Assembly: GCF_900199405.1 (NCBI RefSeq)
Contig: NZ_LT963430.1
Location: 3,669,894-3,733,893, forward strand
Origin: Beduinella massiliensis
GTDB taxonomy: Bacteria; Bacillota; Clostridia; Christensenellales; Aristaeellaceae
DNA: 64,000 nucleotides
Reading direction: 5' to 3'
The notes under the pieces are model-generated. The model did no database searches. It had not been told where the DNA came from and was given only the letters and a program-made list of their open reading frames with translations. This document shows positions 50,056 through 58,440 of this stretch, piece after piece. Position numbers and translations under genes: made by a program. Numbering within the stretch: the first letter of the stretch is position 1; every line of letters starts with the position of its first letter.

Positions 50056-51363
50056 ATGCTTACGATGACCGCTTCCCCGGAAGGCGTTCGGCTTTCCGAC
50101 ATCCTGCAAAATCCGGACGGTGCGCGCCAGGAGGCGCACGGCATGGTGCATGCGGTGCGCGACCTGGGCGACGTGCGCTTCGTGCTGCTGCGCATGGCGG
50201 AGGGCGTGCTGCAATGCGTCGCGGGCGAAGGCGTCGTGATTCCCCGTGTGGGCGATGCGGTGCGCGTTTGCGGTATCTGCGCGCACGACAGCCGCGCGCC
50301 CGGCGGGCTGGAACTGCGTCTTCAGGAGCTCACCGTCCTGTCCACCCCGGCAGAACCCCTGCCGGTCCCCATCGACAAGTTCAAGCTGAACCTCTCGATG
50401 GACACAGACCTGGCGCTTCGGCCGGTGACGCTGCGAAACCTTCAAAAACGCGCCGTCTTCAAGCTGCAGGAGGGCATCGTGCGCGGCTTTCGCGAATGCC
50501 TGCAGACCGAGGGCTTTACGGAAATCCACACGCCCAAGATCAACCGCAGCGGCGCGGAGGGCGGCGCCAACATCTTCCGGCTCGAATACTTCGGCCGCAA
50601 GGCGTACCTCGCGCAGAGCCCTCAGTTTTACAAACAGGCCATGGTGGGCGTTTACGAGCGCGTGTTCGAAGTCGGCCCGGTCTTCCGCGCGGAGAAGCAC
50701 AACACCTCGCGTCACCTGAGCGAGTACACCTCGCTCGACCTGGAGATGGGCTTCATCGACTCCTTTGAAGACGTCATGCGCATGGAGGTCAAGGTGCTTT
50801 CAAACATCATGCGGGTGCTCGCGCGCGATTATGCGCCCCAGGTGCGGGTGCTGGGCGTAAAGCTGCCGGCGTGCGACGCCATCCCGGCCATCCGCTTTGA
50901 CGAGGCGAAGCGGCGGATCAGCGAGCGCTATGGCCGCCCGATCCGCGACCCCTACGACCTGGAGCCGGAGGAGGAGCAGCTCATCTCTCGCCTCTTTCAG
51001 GAGGAGTACGGCTCGGAATTCGTCTTCGTGACGCATTACCCGTCGAAGAAGCGGCCCTTCTACGCCATGGACGACCCGGCGGACCCGCGCTACACGCTCT
51101 CCTTCGACCTGCTCTTTCGCGGCATGGAGGTGACGACAGGCGGCGCGCGCATCCACGACTACCGCGACCAGGTGGCGAAGATGCAAAAGAAGGGGCTCGA
51201 CCCCGCAAAATTCGCCGCTTACCTCAGCATTCACAAGTACGGCATGCCGCCGCACGGCGGCCTCGGGCTGGGGCTGGAACGCCTGACGATGAAGCTCGCC
51301 GGCGCCTGCAACGTGCGCGAGACCTGCCTGTTCCCCCGGGATACGCTGCGCCTGGAGCCGTAA
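50056..51363 (+). CDS. aspS: Aspartyl-tRNA synthetase, archaeal type
   Basis: A 435-residue class IIb synthetase. It has an N-terminal OB fold (HGMVHAVRDLGDVRFVLLRM) and the class II motifs (EIHTPKINRSGAEGGANIF, QSPQFYKQAMVG, FRAEKHNTSRHLSEYTSLD, GLGLGLERLTMKLAG). Its short length without a GAD insertion marks the archaeal/AspRS2 type, which often charges both tRNA(Asp) and tRNA(Asn). Co-transcription with gatCAB and an Asn-type T-box supports a non-discriminating role: Asp-tRNA(Asn) would be passed to GatCAB. The start at 50056 follows AAGGAGG. Confidence 0.92.
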   Translation: MLTMTASPEGVRLSDILQNPDGARQEAHGMVHAVRDLGDVRFVLLRMAEGVLQCVAGEGVVIPRVGDAVRVCGICAHDSRAPGGLELRLQELTVLSTPAEPLPVPIDKFKLNLSMDTDLALRPVTLRNLQKRAVFKLQEGIVRGFRECLQTEGFTEIHTPKINRSGAEGGANIFRLEYFGRKAYLAQSPQFYKQAMVGVYERVFEVGPVFRAEKHNTSRHLSEYTSLDLEMGFIDSFEDVMRMEVKVLSNIMRVLARDYAPQVRVLGVKLPACDAIPAIRFDEAKRRISERYGRPIRDPYDLEPEEEQLISRLFQEEYGSEFVFVTHYPSKKRPFYAMDDPADPRYTLSFDLLFRGMEVTTGGARIHDYRDQVAKMQKKGLDPAKFAAYLSIHKYGMPPHGGLGLGLERLTMKLAGACNVRETCLFPRDTLRLEP

Positions 51364-51392
51364 AGGCCGGACTGCAAAAGGAGGCTTTCCAC

Positions 51393-51680
51393 ATGAAGAT
51401 CACCCCGGAGCTCGTCGATTACGTCGCCGCGCTCGCGCGCCTTCGCCTGGATGGTGAGGCGCGCGCGGAAGCGCAGCGCGACCTCGCCCGCATTCTCGAT
51501 TACGTAGACACGCTGGGGGAACTGGACACCGGCGGCGTCGAGCCCCTGAGCCACGCCCAGCCGCTTCAAAATGTCTTTCGCGAGGACATCCCCGCCCCTT
51601 CCCTTTCCAGGGAGGATGTGCTGAAAAACGCGCCCGAAACAAAGGACGGCTGCTTCCTTGCGCCACAGACGTTCGAGTGA
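51393..51680 (+). CDS. gatC: Asp/Glu-tRNA amidotransferase subunit C
   Basis: A 95-residue subunit that stabilises GatA and links it to GatB. Family pattern: ELVDYVAALARLRLDGEARA at the N-terminus, ILDYVDTLGELDTGGVEPLS in the middle, EDIPAPSLSREDVLKNAPE near the end. RBS AAAGGAGG; 30 bp after aspS. Confidence 0.95.
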   Translation: MKITPELVDYVAALARLRLDGEARAEAQRDLARILDYVDTLGELDTGGVEPLSHAQPLQNVFREDIPAPSLSREDVLKNAPETKDGCFLAPQTFE

Positions 51681-51698
51681 GAAAGGAGGATGTCACAT

Positions 51699-53153
51699 AT
51701 GCAGCTCATGGATTTAACCGCGCTGGAGCTCGGCGAAAGGATTCGCCGCCGCGAATGCAGCGTGGAGGACGCCGTCCGCGCCTCCCTTGACGCCATCCGC
51801 GCGCGCGACGGAAAAATCGGCGCGTTCATCACCGTCACGGAGGACGAGGCGCTCAGGGATGCGCGCCTCGTTCAGAAGGGTATCGACGACGGTACACTTA
51901 CCCATCCGCTCGCGGGCGTGCCCATGGCGCTCAAGGACAACCTCTCCACCCGGGGCGTGCGTACCACCTGCGCCTCGCGCATGCTAGAAAACTACGTACC
52001 CGTATACGACGCCGGCGCCTGGGAGCGCCTCCGCGCGATCGGCGCGGTGTGCGTAGGCAAGACCAACCTGGACGAATTCGCCATGGGCTCGTCCACGGAG
52101 ACCTCCTTCTTTGGATGGACGCGCAATCCCTGGGATCTGAGCCGCGTGCCCGGCGGTTCCTCGGGCGGCAGCGCCGCGGCGGTCGCCGCCCGCATGGTTC
52201 CCTATGCGCTAGGCTCCGATACCGGCGGCTCCATCCGCCAGCCCGCCTCCTTTTGCGGGGTGACGGGGCTCAAGCCCACCTACGGCGCGGTTTCGCGCTA
52301 CGGGCTGCTCGCCTACGCCTCCTCTCTCGACCAGATCGGCCCGCTCTGCCGCGACGCATGCGACGCGGACGCGGTGCTTCACGCAATCGCAGGGCGCGAC
52401 GCGCGCGACAGCACCAGCGTCGATCTCCCCGTTTCCTGCCCCGCCCCGGACATGAAGGACGTGCGTATCGGCATCCCGGAGGAATACATAGGCGATGGGC
52501 TGGACGCGCAGGTGCGCTCGCGCGTGCTGGATTGCGTGGCGGCGCTGCGCGCGCTGGGCGCGACGGTCGAGACGTTCCCGCTCCCGATCCTGCGGTACGC
52601 GATTCCCGCGTATTACGTGCTCGCCTCTGCCGAGGCGAGCTCCAACCTCTCGCGCTACGACGGCGTGAAGTACGGCTTTCGCGCCGGGGATTACGAGGGG
52701 CTGACGGATCTGTACCTCAAGACCCGCAGCGAAGGCTTCGGCCGGGAGGTCAAACGGCGCATCCTGCTGGGCGCGTTTGCGCTCTCCAGCGGCTACTACG
52801 ACGCTTACTACAACAAGGCGCTCAAGGTCAAGGCGCTCATGAAACAGGCGTTCGACGATGCGCTCACCCGGTTTGACGCGGTGTTAGGCCCCACCGCCCC
52901 CACCACCGCCTTTCAGCTCGGCGAGCATGCGGACGACCCGTTATCCATGTACCTGGGCGACATCTACACCGTCTCCGTCAACCTGGTGGGCCTGCCCGGG
53001 CTTTCCATTCCCTGCGGATTGGACGGCCGCGGCCTGCCCGTGGGCGTGCAGCTTATCGGCCGTCCCTTTGGGGAAAAGACGCTGCTCGCCATCGCGCAGG
53101 CGTATCAGGCGGTCACGGAGCATCACAAAAAGAGCCCGAAGGAGGCGCGCTGA
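51699..53153 (+). CDS. gatA: Asp/Glu-tRNA amidotransferase subunit A
   Basis: A 484-residue amidase-signature enzyme that releases ammonia from glutamine for the amidation of Asp-tRNA(Asn) and Glu-tRNA(Gln). The catalytic triad region is intact: Lys in GVPMALKDNLSTRG, Ser-cisSer in VPGGSSGGSAAAVAARM and SDTGGSIRQPASFCG. The ATG at 51699 is chosen because AAAGGAGG lies nine bases upstream; another ATG at 51690 touches the RBS. Confidence 0.97.
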   Translation: MQLMDLTALELGERIRRRECSVEDAVRASLDAIRARDGKIGAFITVTEDEALRDARLVQKGIDDGTLTHPLAGVPMALKDNLSTRGVRTTCASRMLENYVPVYDAGAWERLRAIGAVCVGKTNLDEFAMGSSTETSFFGWTRNPWDLSRVPGGSSGGSAAAVAARMVPYALGSDTGGSIRQPASFCGVTGLKPTYGAVSRYGLLAYASSLDQIGPLCRDACDADAVLHAIAGRDARDSTSVDLPVSCPAPDMKDVRIGIPEEYIGDGLDAQVRSRVLDCVAALRALGATVETFPLPILRYAIPAYYVLASAEASSNLSRYDGVKYGFRAGDYEGLTDLYLKTRSEGFGREVKRRILLGAFALSSGYYDAYYNKALKVKALMKQAFDDALTRFDAVLGPTAPTTAFQLGEHADDPLSMYLGDIYTVSVNLVGLPGLSIPCGLDGRGLPVGVQLIGRPFGEKTLLAIAQAYQAVTEHHKKSPKEAR

Positions 53154-53154
53154 T

Positions 53155-54588
53155 ATGGCGGCTTACGAAATGGTGATCGGCCTGGAGGTCCATGTGGAGC
53201 TCGCGACGCGGACGAAGATCTTCTGCTCCTGCTCGTCCGCCTTCGGCAGCGCGCCCAATACGCATTGCTGTCCCGTGTGCACCGGCATGCCCGGCACGCT
53301 GCCCGTACTCAACCGAAAGGTGGTGGAGTTCGCCATCTCCGCCGGGCTCGCGCTGGGCTGTGCAATCACCCGCCAAACGAAGTTTGACCGCAAGAACTAC
53401 TTCTATCCCGACCTGCCCAAGGCGTATCAGGTATCGCAGCTTTACCTGCCCATCTGCCGAAACGGGCGCGTGGAGATCGACACACACGGCGTCAAAAAGT
53501 CCATCGGCATTCACGAAATCCACATGGAGGAAGATGCGGGCAAGCTCACGCACGACCCCTTCTCCGACCAGACGCTGGTGGATTACAACCGCTGCGGCGT
53601 GCCGCTGCTGGAGATCGTCTCCGATCCCGACATGCGCTCCCCGGAGGAAGCCGTCGCCTATCTGGAAAAGCTGCGCGCCACGCTGCAATACCTGGGCGTA
53701 TCCGACTGCAAAATGCAGGAGGGTTCGCTGCGCGCGGACATCAACCTGTCCGTGCGCCCCGTAGGCCAAGAGGAGCTGGGCACTCGCACCGAGATGAAAA
53801 ACCTGAACAGCTTCAAGGCGATCGCGCGCGCCATTGCGGGCGAGTACCGGCGGCAGGTAGAGCTGCTGGAAGGGGGGAAGGCCGTCCGGCAGGAGACGCG
53901 CCGCTGGGACGACAACAAGGACGCCTCCTTCGCCATGCGTTCCAAGGAAGACGCGCAGGATTACCGATACTTTCCGGAGCCGGACCTCGTGCCCATCGTC
54001 CTGTCGGACGAATGGATCGAACGCATCCGCAGGGCCCAGCCGGAGCTGATGGACGAAAAGATCGCGCGCTACCAGCGCGAGCTGGGCCTCCCCGCCTACG
54101 ATGCGCACATTATCACCGCCGAAAAACCCCTGTGCGACCTGTTCGAGCGCGCGGTCGAAGCGGGCGGGCGGCCCAAGGACGTCTCCAACTGGATCATGGG
54201 CGAGCTGATGGCTGCCATGAAGGAACGCTGCCTGCTCCCGGAGGAGATTCATCTGCAGCCCACGGCGCTCGCCGCACTCGTAAACCTCGTTGCGGAGGGC
54301 CGCATCACGCGGCAAAGCGCGCGCGAGGTCTTTGCCGCCGCCCTGGATGCAGACATCGACGTCGCCACCTACGTGAAGGAGCACGGCCTTGAGGTCGCAA
54401 AGGACGATGGCGCGTACGAAACCGTCCTTTCAAACGTGCTTGCCTCCTGCGATGCGGAGGTCAGGCGCTATCGTGCAGGCGAGGAGAAGCTCTTCGGTTT
54501 CCTTGTCGGTCAGGCCATGAAGGCGTTTGGGGGAAGGGCTGACCCGAAGAGAGTTGCGGAGCTGCTGCGCCGTGCGCTGAACGGCTGA
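53155..54588 (+). CDS. gatB: Asp/Glu-tRNA amidotransferase subunit B
   Basis: A 477-residue subunit that binds the mischarged tRNA and activates the carboxylate. N-terminal VIGLEVHVELATRTKIFCS, zinc site (FCSCSS and CCPVCTGMPG), KNYFYPDLPKAYQVSQ, HMEEDAGKL, the helical and YqeY-like C-terminal tail domains (VSNWIMGELMAAMKE; FLVGQAMKAFGGRADP). It starts 1 bp after the gatA stop codon. Confidence 0.97.
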   Translation: MAAYEMVIGLEVHVELATRTKIFCSCSSAFGSAPNTHCCPVCTGMPGTLPVLNRKVVEFAISAGLALGCAITRQTKFDRKNYFYPDLPKAYQVSQLYLPICRNGRVEIDTHGVKKSIGIHEIHMEEDAGKLTHDPFSDQTLVDYNRCGVPLLEIVSDPDMRSPEEAVAYLEKLRATLQYLGVSDCKMQEGSLRADINLSVRPVGQEELGTRTEMKNLNSFKAIARAIAGEYRRQVELLEGGKAVRQETRRWDDNKDASFAMRSKEDAQDYRYFPEPDLVPIVLSDEWIERIRRAQPELMDEKIARYQRELGLPAYDAHIITAEKPLCDLFERAVEAGGRPKDVSNWIMGELMAAMKERCLLPEEIHLQPTALAALVNLVAEGRITRQSAREVFAAALDADIDVATYVKEHGLEVAKDDGAYETVLSNVLASCDAEVRRYRAGEEKLFGFLVGQAMKAFGGRADPKRVAELLRRALNG

Positions 54589-54614
54589 TCCTTCGTGCCT
54601 ACAGGAAGTAAAAC

Positions 54615-54663
54615 AAGCCCACCCGCTGCCCAGCGAAGATCGCCGGTCCGGGTGGGCTTTATT
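54615..54663 (+). terminator. Terminator of aspS-gatCAB operon
   Basis: AAGCCCACCCG (54615-54625) pairs with 54649-54659 (11 bp), followed by TTTATTG. The flanking A-rich side also gives the minus strand a tail, for the convergent XRE gene. Confidence 0.85.
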
Positions 54664-54691
54664 GTCCTCTGCCCCTTCGTATCTTCCAGTC

Positions 54692-55036
54692 TTAACGCTC
54701 CTTGTCCCGCCTGCGCAGGCTGTCCTTGAGGGCGGCCACGACGTCTGCGATGACCCGCATTTCCTCCTGCGAGCAGTCCTCCAGCGTCTTGGCGATGCGC
54801 TCCGACAATACGGGACGGGCATCCTTCAGTTCCAGGCAGAGCAGCTCGTCCGCGGAACATTCCAGAGCGTTTATGATCGCTACAAAGATCTTCAGGCTCG
54901 GAATCGTGTTGCCCGTCTCGATGTGGCTGATGTGCGGCGTACCCACGCCGCTCAGCTCCGCCAACCGCTCCTGCGTCATCCCCTTGCGCAATCGAGCCAT
55001 TCGGATGCGCGATCCGATCTCCCTGTAATCCACCAT
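54692..55036 (-). CDS. XRE-family transcriptional regulator
   Basis: A regulator of about 114 residues with an N-terminal Cro/CI-type HTH (IGSRIRMARLRKGMTQERLA, VGTPHISHIETGNTIPSLKI) and a short helical tail (LEDCSQEEMRVIADVVAALK). I prefer ATG 55036 (AGAGG 12 bases upstream); the ATG at 55048 abuts the RBS. Targets are unknown. It is divergent from the small Hpt gene. Confidence 0.88.
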   Translation of the reverse strand: MVDYREIGSRIRMARLRKGMTQERLAELSGVGTPHISHIETGNTIPSLKIFVAIINALECSADELLCLELKDARPVLSERIAKTLEDCSQEEMRVIADVVAALKDSLRRRDKER

Positions 55037-55226
55037 TTCAGTAACCATCCTCTTTCGCCCACTTCAAACGAAAGACGCCGCTATGAAGCTGCGTCCTCGG
55101 AGCTCAAATTCCAGTTACTTGTATTGTATGAACAGATTTGTTGTGTTATAATGACTTGAAAATACATTTTGATCTTTAAGGCATAGTTCTATGGGAATTT
55201 AAACCGCTGGGAGGCCACGGAGCGCG

Positions 55227-55577
55227 ATGAGCTTGAACGAATTCTACACGGAGATGGGCGCGGATTGGCGGCAGGTGCTTTGCCGTTTTCAAAGTGAACA
55301 GCAAATCCGGCGGTTTCTTTTTCAGCTTCGAGAGGATCAAAGCTTTGCGCACCTGTCCCGCGCCCTTTGCCTGCGGGATCGGGACGCGGCCTTTCACGCG
55401 GCGCATGCGCTGATGGGACTGTGCCGAAACCTGAGCCTGCTGCCTCTGGAGCGTTCCAGCGGCGCGCTTACGCGGGCGCTGCAGGACGGCGCCACCGAGC
55501 AGGAGGTTGCTTCCCTGTACAGTGCGGTTCAGGACGATCACGCGCGGATTCTCAAAGCCATCGAAGGGTTGAATTGA
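55227..55577 (+). CDS. Hpt-domain phosphotransfer protein
   Basis: A 116-residue helical-bundle protein. The phospho-acceptor box AAHALMGLCRNLSLLPL has His60 in the AHxLxG pattern, with Met in place of the usual Lys before Gly. No kinase or receiver protein is nearby, so it is an orphan; it may take part in a phosphorelay or, through such proteins' common pairing, with a hybrid kinase elsewhere. Isolated between two terminator-like regions. Confidence 0.8.
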   Translation: MSLNEFYTEMGADWRQVLCRFQSEQQIRRFLFQLREDQSFAHLSRALCLRDRDAAFHAAHALMGLCRNLSLLPLERSSGALTRALQDGATEQEVASLYSAVQDDHARILKAIEGLN

Positions 55578-55660
55578 CCGCATAAAACCGAGAAACGTTC
55601 GCCTTCTTTATTGATCCGCTTTCGTCCCGCGCATTTGAGCCCGTGATTCCCAAATGAGAT

Positions 55661-55718
55661 AAAAAGGCGCCCCTTTCAGCGAACGGCAAACCGGCCGCTG
55701 TGAAAGGGGCGTCTTTTT
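55661..55718. terminator. Bidirectional terminator
   Basis: AAAAAGGCGCCCCTTTCAGC (55661-55680) pairs with 55697-55718 along about 18 bp with small irregularities, giving T-runs on both strands. It ends the Hpt gene and the convergent esterase operon. Confidence 0.9.
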
Positions 55719-55723
55719 GTATG

Positions 55724-56503
55724 TTAGAGGCCAAATTGTTCAAAGAGCCAGTCGATGCTCAGCTGCACCCAGCCCGCCACATGTGCGCTTTCTCTCCCTG
55801 TCGCGCGGTCCGCCGTCGCAAGGCCATGATCCCCGCGCTGATAGACGTGCAGCTCGACGGGTACCCTGGCCTGGTTCATCCGCGCCGCGAGCTGCAGCAG
55901 CCCGTCCACAGGCACGGTCTTATCTTCCTGCGTCGCCCATAGAAAGGCGGGCGGCATCCCTTCCGCCTGTGCCAAAACCGGCTGTTTGGGCATCGTCTGC
56001 ACGAAGGCGGGCGCGCACCCCGCCCCCGTTACGGCCGGATAGCACAGCACCAGCGCGTTGGGCCGAAGCTGCGCCGGATCCCCGCTCATACCCGCTATGC
56101 CCATTCCGCCCCGCCGCGTCCCAGCCGCCAGCCACAGGGCGAGGTTCCCTCCCGCGCTGCTGCCCAAGACGGCAATCTGCCGCGGATGGATTCTCCACGC
56201 AGCTGCCGACGTGCGCAGCTGCCGCATGGCCTCCGCGATGTCCAGAAGGGTCTCTTCAAAGCGGGCATTCACGCTGTAGTGCAGTACAAATGTCTGGAAA
56301 CCCGCCGCAGCGTATCGCAGCGCGACAGGTTCTCCCTCGCGCTCGGAAATGAATTGGTACGCACCGCCCGGAACCACCAGCATCGCCGGACGCTTCGTCC
56401 ATCGGGTCATCTCTAGTTCCGTGCAGTTATCCTGCAGGTAAGCGTCCATCCATGCTCCGCGTCTGCCCGGAAGCTGTACCCTCAGAAGCCTCACGATCTT
56501 CAC
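55724..56503 (-). CDS. Alpha/beta hydrolase, acetylesterase-like
   Basis: A 259-residue esterase. HG motif VPGGAYQFIS (oxyanion hole), nucleophile elbow LGSSAGGNLALWLA, Asp in WATQEDKTVP and His in QRGDHGLA complete the triad. It resembles BD-FAE/AXE-type deacetylases that remove acetyl groups from xylo-oligosaccharides. It is the distal gene after a sugar ABC transport operon (20 bp gap), so it probably deacetylates the imported sugar. No signal peptide. Confidence 0.88.
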   Translation of the reverse strand: MKIVRLLRVQLPGRRGAWMDAYLQDNCTELEMTRWTKRPAMLVVPGGAYQFISEREGEPVALRYAAAGFQTFVLHYSVNARFEETLLDIAEAMRQLRTSAAAWRIHPRQIAVLGSSAGGNLALWLAAGTRRGGMGIAGMSGDPAQLRPNALVLCYPAVTGAGCAPAFVQTMPKQPVLAQAEGMPPAFLWATQEDKTVPVDGLLQLAARMNQARVPVELHVYQRGDHGLATADRATGRESAHVAGWVQLSIDWLFEQFGL

Positions 56504-56523
56504 AATTCCTTTCTATGCCGCTA

Positions 56524-57411
56524 TTATCCCTTGACGGAACCGACCATCACGCCATTCACGAAGTACTTTTGCAGGAACGGATAGATGAAGAGGATCGGCA
56601 CCGTGGCGATGACGGTCGTGGTGTACTTGACCAGCCGCTTGTAGAGGTCCGCTTCGCTCGGGTTAAACCCCTGCGCGCTGACCGAGCTGGACGTGTTGGA
56701 CACGAGGATCTCGCGCAGGATCAGCTGCAGCGGGTATTTGTCGCGGGTGCGCATGTACAGCATCGCGTCAAACCAGGCGTTCCAGTGGCCAACCAGATAA
56801 TACAGCGTAACGACGGCCATGCTCGCCTTTACCAGCGGAATCTCGATGCGCAAGAGGATCGTCACGTCGCTTGCCCCATCCAGCTTGGCGGATTCCTCCA
56901 GACTGTCCGGCACGCCCAGGAAGCCTGTACGAAGGATGATGAGATTCCATACGCTGATGCAGGAGGGCAGAATCAGCGCCCACAGGCTGTCGAGCAGCCC
57001 AAGATTCTTGACGTTCAAAAACGTGGGAATCATACCTCCGGAAAAAAACATACAAAACGTAACCATCAGCATGACGAATTTGTTCACCATGATGTCCTTT
57101 CGGGAGAGGGCGTAGGCGCCAATCGTCGTCAGGAACATGTTGACCGCCGTGCCCACAGCGACGACGAACAGCGTATTCATGTAGCCGGTACCGATATTTC
57201 TGTAGCTGAGCGCGACCTCGTACCCCTTCAGAGAAAAGCCAACCGGCCGCAGCAGCAAACCGGAATGCGCCGTCAGCAGATTCGGGTCGCTGAAGGATGC
57301 GAACAGGACGTACAGGACGGGATACAGGCAAAAGAGGGAGAAGACCAGCAGCAACAGGAACACGACGCCTTTCCATAGCTTGTCGATACGCCGTAGCTTT
57401 ACACCATCCAC
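56524..57411 (-). CDS. Sugar ABC transporter permease, LplC type
   Basis: A 295-residue CUT1 permease. Six helices; EAA loop EESAKLDGASDVTILLRIEI; C-terminal KYFVNGVMVGSVKG typical of the LplC/YtcP group. The start is GTG 57411, with GGAGGG seven bases upstream. It pairs with the LplB-type permease 13 bp upstream. No ATPase gene nearby. Confidence 0.92.
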   Translation of the reverse strand: MDGVKLRRIDKLWKGVVFLLLLVFSLFCLYPVLYVLFASFSDPNLLTAHSGLLLRPVGFSLKGYEVALSYRNIGTGYMNTLFVVAVGTAVNMFLTTIGAYALSRKDIMVNKFVMLMVTFCMFFSGGMIPTFLNVKNLGLLDSLWALILPSCISVWNLIILRTGFLGVPDSLEESAKLDGASDVTILLRIEIPLVKASMAVVTLYYLVGHWNAWFDAMLYMRTRDKYPLQLILREILVSNTSSSVSAQGFNPSEADLYKRLVKYTTTVIATVPILFIYPFLQKYFVNGVMVGSVKG

Positions 57412-57424
57412 TTTCTTTCCCTCC

Positions 57425-58360
57425 TCACCAAAGGCTCTGTTCCGTCGCCTTGCGGCTGAACGTATTCGCCGCGAACAGGAACAGGCAGTTCAACACCGAG
57501 TTGAACAAACCGACAGCCGTGGCATAGCTGTAGTTGGCCTCCTCGATGCCGCGCCGGTAGACGTAGGACGAGATGACGTCGGCCGTCTCATAGGTCATGG
57601 GGTTGTAAAGAAGGATGATTTTTTCATACCCCACGGTCAGGATGTTGCCGATGCGCAGGATCAGCATGATGACGATCGTCGGCAGGATCCCCGGCAACGT
57701 CACATGCCACACCTGGCGCAGCCGTCCGCAGCCATCCACATAGGCCGCGTCATACAGCGACGCGTCGATCGCGCTCATCGCCGCCATGTAGATGATGCTG
57801 TTCCAACCCGCAAGCTGCCATAGGTTGCTCAGCACGTATATCGGTTGAAAAGCAGCCGGGTTGTTGAGCAGTCCGCTTCGCTTCCCGCCCATCAGCTCAA
57901 TCAGGTCGTTGACGATGCCGTCCCTGCTGACGAACTCGGTAATGATGCCGCAAATCACCATCATGGAGATAAAGTAGGGCAGGTACATCATCGTCTGCAG
58001 CGTAGCCTTGGCCGCGCGCGAACGCAGGGAGTTCAGCATCAGCGCCAGCAGAATCGGTGCCGGAAAGCCGATCAGGATATCCAACAGGTTGATGGTGAAC
58101 GTATTGCGCAGCAGACGAAAGAAAAACATGTCGTGAAAGAAATCCTCAAACCATTTGAAGCCGACCCATTTGCTGCCCAGAATCCCCATACGGGGAGAAT
58201 AGTTTTGAAAGGCGATGACGAGCCCGCCCATCGGCATGTAGGCAAAGACGATAAACGCGATGACGACGGGCAGCAGCATCAGATAAATCTGCGGATGCTT
58301 TTGAATGTTCCGGCCAAGCCTTTTCAGAAAAGAAGACTTGGCATTTCCGACTTGAACCAT
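57425..58360 (-). CDS. Sugar ABC transporter permease, LplB type
   Basis: A CUT1 permease of 311 residues: N-terminal IQKHPQIYLMLLPVVIAFIV, GLVIAFQNYSPRMGILGSKW, EAA loop YDAAYVDGCGRLRQVWHVT and C-terminal FLFAANTFSRKATEQSLW. ATG 58360 is preferred over the upstream GTG because AGAGG lies eight bases before it. Second gene of the operon after the binding protein. Confidence 0.92.
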   Translation of the reverse strand: MVQVGNAKSSFLKRLGRNIQKHPQIYLMLLPVVIAFIVFAYMPMGGLVIAFQNYSPRMGILGSKWVGFKWFEDFFHDMFFFRLLRNTFTINLLDILIGFPAPILLALMLNSLRSRAAKATLQTMMYLPYFISMMVICGIITEFVSRDGIVNDLIELMGGKRSGLLNNPAAFQPIYVLSNLWQLAGWNSIIYMAAMSAIDASLYDAAYVDGCGRLRQVWHVTLPGILPTIVIMLILRIGNILTVGYEKIILLYNPMTYETADVISSYVYRRGIEEANYSYATAVGLFNSVLNCLFLFAANTFSRKATEQSLW

Positions 58361-58440
58361 ATGACCCACCTCTTATCACGGGATAACGATAGGAAAGCGG
58401 CGGCCGCGGGATCGAGCCCGCAGCCGCCGCGAAAGAAAAC

